Assembly: GCF_002127325.2 (NCBI RefSeq)
Contig: NC_035434.2
Span: 149,727,692 to 149,791,691 of the forward strand
Reading direction: 5' to 3'
Source: Helianthus annuus
Taxonomy: Eukaryota > Streptophyta > Magnoliopsida > Asterales > Asteraceae
Length of the DNA stretch: 64,000 nucleotides
A program made the position numbers and the translations under genes. The notes below the pieces were generated by a model that saw only the letters and a list, made by a program, of their open reading frames with translations, was not told the DNA's origin and did no database searches. Of the stretch, positions 12,361 through 22,395 are shown piece by piece. How positions within the stretch are numbered: the first letter of the stretch is position 1; each line of letters opens with the position of its first letter.

Positions 12361-12620
12361 ATAAATTTAATTATAAAACATTAAAAAATATTAAGGCAAT
12401 TACAACTTGAAAGACACAAATGAATTTAAGAGGCTCAGAATGAAGGTTGTATAAAAGTTGATATAACTAAATTTTAAGTATATATATATATATAAATGTA
12501 ATTATAAAACATTAAAAAATATTAAGACAATTATAACTTGAAAGACATAAATGTATTTAAGAGGCTCATAATGAAGGTTGTAAAAAAGTTGATATAACTA
12601 AATTTTTAAGTATATATAGA
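12361..12620. repeat. 131-bp tandem duplication
   Basis: Copies at 12361 and 12492 share AATTATAAAACATTAAAAAA and TTTAAGAGGCTCA with few differences. A third, partial copy sits near 13504. Confidence 0.8.
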
Positions 12621-13757
12621 TTTTCTATTTCGAGATTGTCTTTTTTACATACCTCATCATATATAAAGTAACAGATGAAATGATCCTAACTTAAAATCAT
12701 ATAATGCACAATACTCAAAGTTGGATTCATCTATAAAAGAAAATAAGGGAACTGAAGTTGGTGACTTACCTCTGTCGCGTATGAAAAAGTGACGGCCGTG
12801 TTGTTGAATTAGGTTACGGTTGGTGGGTGGTGGTGCACAACTGTATGAAACACTCAAAGTTTGTTTCATGATAACAAAAGACCTATTGTCGTCGTACGAT
12901 GACAATGGTGTTGTTGAATCCGGGTACGGTATGCGGGAAGAGAGAGTGCGAGAGGGAGAAGTAGTGATCCAGCATTTGTGGCTTATTTCAGGTCTTTAAG
13001 AAATGTTTAGTTGGCTAATCCAATCATGGCCATTGAAGTTTCTTCAATAAATGGTAACGGTTTCATGCGATGATGACTATTCAGAGTATCTGAATTAATG
13101 TGGTTTAAATATTGGTGAGTTGTTCCTTTATCTAACTAAAACATATTGGTTACTTGCAGTAAGAATTCAAATAGACAGAAGACTTTATATTCATTCACTA
13201 ATAAAACATATTGGTTAGTTGTAGTAAGAATTCAAATGGACAGATCATTGTATATTGAATATTCACTAATTAATTTAAGTAAATGCTTTAATGTAATTTA
13301 AAATCATTTATGTTCTTTATTAGTTGGGTTTACGGTCCTTGAATGAGAAACACAATTAATAATTCTTTTTCTTTTTCTTTTTTCTTTATTAATTGGAGAA
13401 GGACAATTATGCCCCCTTATTAAGGTAATCAAGTGTTGTACTATAAGCACTATAAATTGTAATTACTTACTTTTTGCAGGTATCCTTAGAAAATACTTTA
13501 TAAAGACACAAATATATTTAAGAGGTTCATAATGAAAGGTTGTAAAAAAGTTGATATAACTAAATTTTTAAGTATATATAGATAATAGTATTATTTTAGC
13601 TATATGATTACAAACCATATTATTTTTTTAAATTATAGCATTTGAAAAAAAGGTGTTTAAGAATTTATTCTAAGGAAAAAAAGAATGGTTGAATTTTGTT
13701 GTAATTTAGGAAAGTAAACTATATACACATTATGAAATATTAGTGATATTGTTCCTA

Positions 13758-13758
<1 letters not shown>

Positions 13759-13807
<49 letters not shown>
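13759..13807. repeat. (TAA)n microsatellite
   Basis: About 16 uninterrupted TAA/ATA trinucleotides. Confidence 0.9.
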
Positions 13808-15464
13808 TACAAGAATTCTTTATTTTATTTTTATTGAAAGTGTTATCTGATGGTAAAAAATGTAATAAAAATATTATCTTTACCGTGTGCTATAATACAA
13901 ATTTCCAATGCTCATTTATGGCAAATGAGTAGAATTTATCAATAAATGTCACGTTTGTTTTGTTACTTTCTAATTATATTATAATTATAATCTTTTATAT
14001 GATATTATTTTACTTTGGATACAAGTAAATGATACCACCATATTATCTTTTATTAAATATTATATGAATATTGTAAATTCTAAATATAGAAAAACTGAAA
14101 GATGACAAATGCAGGACTACATTGGGATGGTGGACGATGGGTGCTAGTGGAGGAGGCCCAATATAGGTATGGAGATAGAGAAAAAATTATCAATTAAATT
14201 TGTAGTCATTTATAGATGAATATTTACCTATTAAAAGATTTTGTATTATGTATAATGTGTATACATATACTTATTGTTAAAGCGATCAAAGTTTCAACTT
14301 TTATAGGGTTTTTAGCAATGTATATGCCTAGCTAGATGGGTGATATGATTGGCCTTGAAGACACGACGTTACGACACCTATTCATGTGGTCATCCATCAA
14401 CGGAACGAAAATAAGTACAAAACTAAAAAGCGTCATAAAACATGGAGTTTGCTTATTTGTTGAGAAATCAAAGGACCACAATATTGTTTGTGTTCCTATG
14501 TCATATGACCCTACCATATACTATTTGTAAACTTAGAATGGTATTCACTTATCTAATTTCCAAAATGAGTTACATTTTTTTTTTATATAATACATTCGCT
14601 TTCTTTATATGAGATGATACTTCAAATCTAAACCGTGTAGACATCGCATCAATGGGAAAAGATTAGATGTTAGATCTTAATATTACATGTCTTTTTCATT
14701 ACCCGTTTTTTAGTTTACTAGTTATATTAAAATATATATTTATGGTAACGCATGACAATAAACGTAGACAAGTTATACTAATCTACTATTCATTCCACTT
14801 CTCTGTTAACATGCACTAATAATTAATGGAAAGAAGTTATCTAACTCTCATTATTGCAAAACAAACATGCATACAATGAAGTTTTATGTTAAATTTATGT
14901 TCAATATATAACTAACAATAATAAAATAAAATTTATATCTATATTTATCTATACTATGTAATAAAAGAAAAAGCATGGAGACATATTTCATCCATTAAAG
15001 CCATTTACTTATTGATTTTCTCGCCTCTCTTTCTCATATTTCATTCTGGATACTTATTTTTTAATTAAAAATATTTATTATATTATTAACCAAATAAATT
15101 TAATATGAAATTAATTATTAATTTTCTAAATAAACTTATTTTTTTACTTAAAAGCTTCACTAAGTTCAAATTATGTAGGATAATTGTTTTAATCAATGAT
15201 TTTTTTTAAATTCAAATATTTAATGTGGTTGGATGGTAAGAACGGTAAAATACAATGTGTTAAATAACAACAACAACAACAACAATGATAAAATCGGTGA
15301 TATCAAAAAATCAAAGTTAATACCCAATTAAAAGAAATAATGTTTTAAAACTAACTTAATAAAATTTATAAATGTCATGTCAATGTTCAATTTTTAAATA
15401 CATATCTTGACGACTATATAAGTTAACAAATTACATTATATTTTTTTATTAGTCTAGTAATACA

Positions 15465-15890
15465 TTGTAATCGCTCTCAATACTATGAAATGATAAAACT
15501 TTTCTTGATTAAATTGGGATTCATTCACTAGTATTTCCCACTGACAAAATGTTTTTAAACGCGTTTCAGATAACAAAATATGAAAGCCAAATACAAGTCA
15601 GCTGGACAGCACTGAAGGCTTAGAAAAGTGGCTATAAAAGTTACCTAAATAAAGAAGACGTTTTATTTCAACATATTAGGATTTATCCCTATAAATCAGT
15701 TTGTAATGAAAACTTGGGTTTTATCCCAATATATTTATTAATATAAAATGTGGTGTTTTACTCTGATAAAATATTTCCTAACTACGGTCCTGATGTAAAT
15801 TCCGCTGCCAAAATTGATAAACACCGATACCACTAAATCTGGTCTCGCGGCCGCCCGTTCCCGGGCAATCAGGGGACGGGGTTTGCGACA
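15465..15890 (+). mobile_element. LTR fragment related to the Ty3 LTR at 56-57 kb
   Basis: The segment parallels 57250-57630 in order and spacing: GTAATCGCTCT, AGTATTTCCC followed by CACTGA, GTTTTTAAAC...GTTTCAG, a TTTATCCC phrase and TTCCGCTGCCAAAAT. It represents only the 3' third of that LTR and is considerably diverged. No primer-binding site follows it. Confidence 0.65.
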
Positions 15891-16521
15891 AAAGCCCATG
15901 GAAAAAGGGTGTGTGAAAGAAACCTATCTTAGTTGACTGGAGATCCAAAGATCTAAGTTCAATAGGACAACGAATCCATATGCCTAAGGGTGGTCACTGT
16001 AGGGGCATAGCTGATATGCATAAGTTGGTATATATGGTTATATATACCCCTAAATGATAAAAGGGTGTTTAAATACGTCCTAGTTCATTCATATGAAATT
16101 CAGTGACAAATTGTGAGGCTAAGCATATTATGTGGTAAATGATGTTGCATAATCATGGTAACCATGATGCTTTTAATGATTTAAGGAGAATCACCTATGT
16201 TAGAGAGAAGTGGGGTCGCTTTGAATGGAATTGGGGGCACAATTCCTAGAGCTCTCGCAGAACCAGGAAAGTGTTCCACGACCATTATTGGACACGACTA
16301 TGAGGGGATGACCCGGTTAAGGAGAATATTGTGTGAAGTGTATTGTCGTCTACACAAATGGGGGTTTGTTCAAGGACATTGTGTTTACAAACCACTAGGA
16401 GGCTAAGTATGCTTCACAACGGAAAGTTCAAAGGGACACCTACTTATCCGGCAATACTCAACTGCCGAGGTTTCATTGGAAACTTTGTGTGTTTTGATCA
16501 ATCTCCATTCATGTGGGGGAT
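15891..16521 (+). mobile_element. 3' internal remnant of an LTR retrotransposon with polypurine tract
   Basis: The segment ends in ATGTGGGGGA (16512-16521) directly before an LTR starting TGTTGGAA, the usual arrangement of polypurine tract and 3' LTR in plant copia elements. The short open frame at 16197-16406 has no recognisable domain, and no RNase H or reverse-transcriptase motif was seen, so this is either noncoding 3' sequence or heavily decayed. Confidence 0.5.
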
Positions 16522-17026
16522 TGTTGGAAATTTAGATATTATGAATGGATATTAATTTAGTGAGATTATAATTTAATGAAATTATAATTATTTACTAGAC
16601 TATTCATATGGAACATAAACTCTTAAGTAGAGTTTTTATGTCAATTTATTAGTTTTGGTTAGAGTTTATATCTCTAATAAATCTCTTAATTAAGTACTAG
16701 ACTCTTCATATAAACATAAACTCTTAAGTAGAGTTTTATGTCAATTTATTAGTTTTTATTAGAGTTTATGTCTCTAATAAATCTCTAATTAAGTGAGACT
16801 TTTCTCTACCCTATGTCTCTTGTATTAAAAGTAGGTTATGTGTCTAACTTGATGGGTTTTTTTATAAAACTACAAGAGTAAGAATACAAGAAAGAGACAT
16901 AAAAATATGCATGAAGAGTCCTTGGAGAAGAAGTACTTGATGACCCATATGTTGGGGACATATAGAGATAAGTTTCTCTACATGATTCAACTACATTTCT
17001 ATTATTAGTTTCCAAAAGGTCTAACA
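16522..17026 (+). mobile_element. 3' LTR of a copia-type element
   Basis: Begins TGTTGGAAATTTAG after a G-rich polypurine tract and most simply ends AGGTCTAACA at 17026. An alternative end is CGTCAACA at 17190, whose last five bases are also inverted relative to the TGTTG start. Inside lies a tandem duplication of about 100 bp (16593-16795) with AACATAAACTCTTAAGTAGA in each copy. The downstream segment (17027-17240) has a retroelement flavour but lacks a primer-binding site. Confidence 0.55.
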
Positions 17027-17190
17027 CTATGATTTTATCCGGTGTAACCTCGGGCGCGTGGCCTTCTCTGGTAGTATAAACTGCTTCGGTTGTTGTACCC
17101 TGGGAGACAGACGCATCGTCTTTAGTAAAGGCGCGAAATCTGTTTTAAGGGAAGCGTGTTGAATACGTGCCTAAGCCACAACCGTCAACA

Positions 17191-17850
17191 TTTGTTTGTT
17201 ATTTTTGTAGGAAATTATTGTACAAGAAGACGTGGTTCAAGACCTCGTTGAAGCCTACACAACGGACTGAAAACACAACGAACCATACAGGTAGACGCTT
17301 ATAAAGATCAAGTTGAAGACTTTATCTTTTGAAGATTGGTTTGAATCGATTGTTTTATTAAATATGTTGTTTTTGTACACGGTTCATATACTACAATTTC
17401 CCAAATGTTTAAAGAGATTATCTTTATTTTTTTTATTAGTTTTATTAATAAAATTGTGACCCATTTCCTACACATTTGTCCGTGGTTCAACGCACGACAA
17501 CGATACAGTTCGATATAAGTTTCTTCTTCTGGTTTTCGACCGATGAAAAATACATATTGATATCCTCTTAGACACATATCTTTTGGTTACAATACCGAGT
17601 GTCGGTTACACATATCTTGGACACATATCTTTCGGTTACATATTAATATCCTCTTGGACACTTATTTTATTTGTTTAAAATATTAGCATCCATCATGGAT
17701 AATTGGGTTTTAACTTTTTTTAATAATCAACAAATCAGCATCAATATATTATTATAATATTTATAAACACTTGTAGTCACAAGTCACAACATACTGAATT
17801 ATAAAATAAGATTGTATATTCATAGTGAAGTGTGTACGTATATGTTTGTG
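17191..17850. other. Intergenic upstream of the Dof gene
   Basis: No gene seen. A short phrase, ACACATATCTTTYGGTTACA, recurs two to three times at 17570-17645. The sequence becomes TATA- and pyrimidine-rich near 17850, where the Dof promoter is inferred. Confidence 0.5.
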
Positions 17851-17851
17851 T

Positions 17852-17861
17852 GTATATATAT
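17852..17861 (+). promoter_or_regulatory. Candidate TATA box of the Dof gene
   Basis: TATATATATA lies 168 bp upstream of the Dof start codon and is followed by a CT-rich leader (17901-17938), a common feature of plant 5' untranslated regions. If transcription starts about 30 bp downstream, a 23-codon upstream open frame (ATG 17882, stop 17951-17953) might lie at the very start of the leader; this is inference. Confidence 0.35.
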
Positions 17862-17900
17862 ACACGCAGGTGATACCTTGCATGAAGCACGCCTTCAGTC

Positions 17901-17938
17901 CTCTCCTTCTCTCTCTCTCTCTCTCTCTAACTTTCTCT
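17901..17938. repeat. (CT)n tract in Dof 5' leader
   Basis: Pyrimidine-rich CT repeat between the inferred TATA box and the start codon. Confidence 0.8.
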
Positions 17939-18028
17939 CTCATCATCTTTTAGAACTTCAAAAACTCCTTCAATCTTCACTCTTTGATCTCCCTCTCAGT
18001 CACTCAAAAACACACATAGTGATACTTT

Positions 18029-19885
18029 ATGGAAGTAGAAATGGATGTTGCAGGTGTTCACAATCATCATCATCATCAACACCAGCAGGTAGATATCAAT
18101 TACTTCATCCTATTTGTTTTTTGTTTTTTGTTTCATAATTAATTAGTGATTTAATTGAACTACAACGTTGTTTAATTACTTGATTTGTTAGGTTTTTTTT
18201 GTTAGAATTTTGGTTTAATTGTTGGTTATGATTAATTAATCATCCTATAATTAGGGCTAGTTTGTTGTAAATTTATTTCTTCATTTTCAGCTAATTAATT
18301 CCCAAATTTGATGTTTTAATTGTAATTCCTCATATTATCTTTATGTCTAAAAATCCGTAAGTGGTTTCTAGTAGGTTTTTGGAAGTGTTTTGGTTTCCAG
18401 ACAACGAACTCAAAAAAAATAAATAAATAAATAAATTAAACACTTGATATTCACGTTGCAAAATATACCGACGTGACAAAACTAAAAAAAAAAAAAAGAA
18501 TCTGCTATTCTAAATTTATTTCTTCATTTTCAGCTAATTAATTCCCAAATTTGATGTTCTAAATGTAACTCCTCATATTATTGTGCATTTTTCTTTATTT
18601 CTTGTTTAAAAATCCGTAAGTGGTTTCCAGTAGGTTTTTGGAAGCGTTTTGGTTTCCGGACAGCAAACTCAAAAAAATAAAATAAAAAATCAAACACTAG
18701 ATATTCACGTTGCAAAATATACTGACATGACAAAACTCAAAAAAAAAAAAAAAAAAAAAAGTCTGCTTATTTGAGTAGCAGACTCCAATTGAGTCTGTTA
18801 TCTGTTCTTTTGACTAGCGAACTCCTTAAAATCAAAACAAGTTCTAAAACTTCCTAAAAACGCTTATGGTTTTGCTAAAAAAACACTATTAATGCTTGTT
18901 ATCAACCTTTTTAACAATATAAGATCTGATTTGAATTTTCTTAATGTAGGAGCTATCTTCCCAAACATTGGAGAGCATGTTGCAAGTATGCACAAAAGCC
19001 GAAGCCGACAAAAAACCGCGGCCACCAGAGGAAGCTTTGAAATGCCCAAGATGCGATTCGGGCAACACGAAATTCTGCTACTACAACAACTACAGCCTCA
19101 CTCAGCCCAGATACTTCTGCAAGTCATGCAGAAGGTACTGGACCAAAGGCGGAACTCTAAGAAACGTTCCAGTGGGCGGAGGGTGCAGGAAGAATAAAAG
19201 ATCATCATCCGCAACATCATCATCCAACTCATCACCATGCTCTGCACCTTCAAAGATCAGAGGACCACAAGACCACCACCTTGTTCAACAACATCCACTA
19301 AGTTTCATCACACCTAATGGTTCAAACAATTCAAACAATCCTCTGCTTGCAGGTCTACCACAGTTACCATATGACTCAACTTGCACTGATCTCTCACTTG
19401 CTTTTGCTAGGCTCCAAAGCCAAGCAAATGGGTCCATGGGTTATGACCACTTTGACCATCATTTGGGCTTTCTTGAAAACGCAACCAACCCGAATCGGTT
19501 TCATCACAATTTGTTGTACAATGGGAATAATAATCTTGGAAATGGGGACATGGGTAATGTGGGAAACTTGATGGGTTTGAACAATGTTGAACAACCATTG
19601 AACCACCACCACCACCACACTGTGTTCCATAATGATCAACAAGAACAACAACAAGAACAAGAACAAGAGCTTATTGGTAGTGTAGCATCAACAGGTGTGT
19701 TAACCACACAAGTGAAGCAAGAAGCATGCAACATGATGAGATCATATGACACTGGATTATGGGGATTTCCATTGCAAATGGGTGCTGGTGGTGCAGATAC
19801 AAGCAACATGGTTCATGAAGTTGGAGGGTGGAATGGGATTGGTTCAACAAATTGGCATGGGCTCATAAATAGCCCTCTCATGTAG
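18029..19885 (+). CDS. Dof-type zinc finger transcription factor
   Basis: Two exons, 18029-18088 and 18950-19885, separated by an 861-bp GT-AG intron, encode about 331 residues. Exon 1 codes for 20 residues with a His/Gln-rich tail. Exon 2 opens [16 protein letters not shown] and reaches the Dof domain at about residues 50-104. There the C-x2-C-x21-C-x2-C finger is complete ([26 protein letters not shown]) and is followed by [14 protein letters not shown]. Dof proteins bind AAAG core sites in promoters and act in the nucleus; the basic CRKNKR tail fits a nuclear signal. The C-terminal region is Ser-, Asn-, His- and Gln-rich with short repeats, typical of Dof activation regions, and ends [10 protein letters not shown]. 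Phase-0 splicing and an uninterrupted frame suggest a functional gene. I could not assign a specific subgroup member. The intron contains a large internal duplication. Confidence 0.92.
18267..18741. repeat. Tandem duplication (about 245 bp) in Dof intron
   Basis: The stretch from TTTATTTCTTCATTTTCAGC to GACAAAACT is present at 18267-18490 and again at about 18515-18740, each followed by a poly-A run. The copies differ at a modest number of positions plus small indels. It lies wholly within the intron and does not touch the splice sites. Confidence 0.85.
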
Positions 19886-20269
19886 TACAAGATCATCATC
19901 ATCATCATCATCAATATCATATCATTATATCATCATATTATCATCATATTGTTATCATCAATCATCATATCATGATCATGTTGTTGTTTAATTAATGTTA
20001 GTTCAGGAGAATGTTACTTATAAAATATTTTAGTTGGATAGGGGGATAGATTTATGTACTTGGTTTTAACTACATTTGTTTGTTTGTTTGTTTATGTGTG
20101 ACAGTCAAGAGCCAGTTTTTGTTTCCTAAATCAAGAACAATGCCACTGCAAATGTTATATTTTGATGTTACTTTGTTCTTTGTTTTTTGTATATGTTAGA
20201 AATTGCAGTCTTTATGTTTTTACTTTATAAAAATAAGTGAAATGTTGTAAAAACTATATTTCAAAGAGG

Positions 20270-20323
<54 letters not shown>

Positions 20324-21172
20324 TAAGCAGATTATTAATATAAATACTCTTTTGTTGTCCAAAATAATGTATTTCTTTTATCATTAATTTACTGGTAGTT
20401 TTCACTATAGATATTATTTAATCTTTGTAGCCTTGTAGGCAAGTAGGTATATTTTTGTGTATTTAATTATTTTAAGTTACTTTAGTTATCTGAAGAATAA
20501 TATATATTATTTGTTGTTTTGAAATGATTGGAAATGAAATATAAAATGTCTAAAACGCACTTACATTAAAAAAAAAAAGAAAATCAAAATCGAAGTGTGT
20601 GAAGACAAATTGAAAGATTTAGGCGTGAGAAGGTTAGTGTCACTAGATTACCAAATCCCCAGTTAAATCTGTACGTAAATCCCCACCCCCAAACAGTTAA
20701 ATAATGAGAAATAATACATAAAATATTAAGCGTACACACCTCTTTAGAACTCATCCTTCCACACTTATACCTTTTAACAAGTTTTGTTTAATGATGTTTT
20801 TTTATTTTTCTTTTCTTCAAAAATGCTTTATAAATTTATTTATTTTTATTTTTTATTTTGTATATATGTCCTTTTAGGTATTTTATAAAAAGTTTAAACA
20901 GTTCTTTTTTATAAAAGATTATCATTTTTGTAATAAAAATATATTTTAATTCAATTTGCTAAAGTTATATTTGGTTGCAATTTTGGTCGCTAAAGTTGTA
21001 ATGGCAAAAAGATTTTGAGCATAACAATATATGAACAACGAAACTGTTAGCATTTTTGCTATTTCGAATTGGTTTGTCTATCTCTAGTTATCAGGATTAT
21101 AGTAGTAGTAACAACTAAGGTTAGAATTTAGAAAACAAAATCATCGCTATTTTGTGTTTTGGTATCCAATAA
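19886..21172. other. Dof 3' flank and intergenic DNA
   Basis: Begins with CAT-rich low-complexity sequence (about 19890-19990) and includes a (TTA)n microsatellite at about 20270-20322. No other gene was recognised before the target duplication of the Mutator-like element at 21173. Confidence 0.6.
20270..20322. repeat. (TTA)n microsatellite
   Basis: About 17 uninterrupted TTA/ATT trinucleotides in the Dof 3' flank. Confidence 0.9.
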
Positions 21173-21227
21173 TTGTTGAAGGGTGTACATATTCAGACAC
21201 CTTATTCCCTAAATCCACACCCTTCTA

Positions 21228-21477
21228 GACGCCTCGTATAGCCCTATACGAGGCGTATAGGTTTGCTTTTCCCGACCGGCTTCTGCACCTCGTACAACGT
21301 CACATCAGTCAACTTATACGGGGAGTCTAGCCCTGTACGAGGGGTCAATACGAAGGTACTTAGACGCCTCGTATAGGTCTATACGAGGCGTCTTGGACTG
21401 ACCGATTTGACTATGATGAGACTATGCCCGACATGACTTAAAGGCATACGGGGAGTAAAGACCTATACGAGGCGTCT
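21228..21477. repeat. Left cluster of CGTATAG palindromes
   Basis: Palindromes at 21228-21257 and 21362-21393 are built from the half-site GACGCCTCGTATAG and its complement around a 2-bp centre. Degenerate half-sites lie at about 21316-21350 and a clean half-site at 21463-21477. They lie between the left end of the element and the first start codon, where MULE transposase binding sites would be expected. Confidence 0.85.
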
Positions 21478-21603
21478 TTAGCTCACATAAAATGCAACCT
21501 ACAGTGCGTTCTTGGTCCACATCCGAGCATTCAACAAACAAACACTCACATTCTGTTTCTTCTTTTATTTGTCTTTGCGTTATTATCATCCCGGAGTGTT
21601 GAA

Positions 21604-22359
21604 ATGTCATCATATTGGGACGGCAACTATATCTTCGGGCAGTATTCTAGCGAAAAGTGGGGGCACGAAAGCGTTCCGGTAACAGTTATTAGCGTAAATG
21701 TTTTAATTACTTGTTGTTTTAGTTTATTATTTACTAATGATGATACGGTTGTCTATTTTGGAGGAGTCTGGCGTTCCCGATTCTAATGAGCAAGAGGAGG
21801 TTGTGTCTAGTATACAAGGAAAACAAAACAGCCCGTTTCTAGATTTGAACAAGCATCCTCCTGTTGATGAAACAGCCCCTGTAGATGACTCATACCATGC
21901 TAGTGGATACGGAGGAGACGGTGGATACGGAGGAGACGGTGGATACGGAGGAGACGGTGGATACGGAGGAGACGGTGGATACGGAGGAGACGGTGGATAC
22001 GGAGGACACGGTGGATACGGAGGACACGGTGGATACGGAGGACACGGTGGATACGGAGGAGACGGTGGATACGGAGGAGACGGTGGATACGGAGGAGATC
22101 GTGGATACGGAGGAGACAGTGGATATGGTGGATACGGTGGATACGGTGGATACGGGGGATACGGTGGATACGGAGGAGACGGTGATCATCAGCAATTCAT
22201 TTCCCCGGGCACTCCTTACGTTCATCAAAACAATTCGGACGTTGGAGGATATGGTGGTTATGGTGGATATGGTAGATATGGTGGTGAAGCACCTCCCATT
22301 CTGGACAGTCTGTACTTAAAAAGACGGTATAAATTACTATTTTATTATTAATATTTTTA

Positions 22360-22395
<36 letters not shown>

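Larger units (their letters stand above)
11318..14940. other. Intergenic, AT-rich, with duplicated segments
   Basis: No gene was recognised. A 131-bp segment (starting 12361) is tandemly repeated at 12492, and its distal 80 bp recurs near 13504-13585. A 68-bp unit with ACATATTGGTTA is doubled at about 13124-13265. A (TAA)n microsatellite lies at about 13759-13807. Short open frames here lack any family signature. Confidence 0.55.

Noticed and set aside
14948..15460. Helitron with a 5' end TCTATACTATGTAATAAAAG and a CTAG near 15457
   Set aside because: The 5' end looks plausible and follows A, but no GC hairpin precedes the CTAG, so the element is not supported.
16197..16555. Small plant genes at 16.2-16.5 kb
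   Set aside because: They lie directly before a polypurine tract and LTR and show no conserved domain; they are treated as retrotransposon 3' sequence.
21904..22190. Regular 18-bp repeats that could be taken for a CRISPR-like array
   Set aside because: There are no unique spacers; the units are contiguous, keep a reading frame (GYGGDG) and lie in an exon of a plant transposon gene.
21890..22228. Antisense open frame of (VSSVST) repeats
   Set aside because: It is the complement of the coding minisatellite and has no independent signal.
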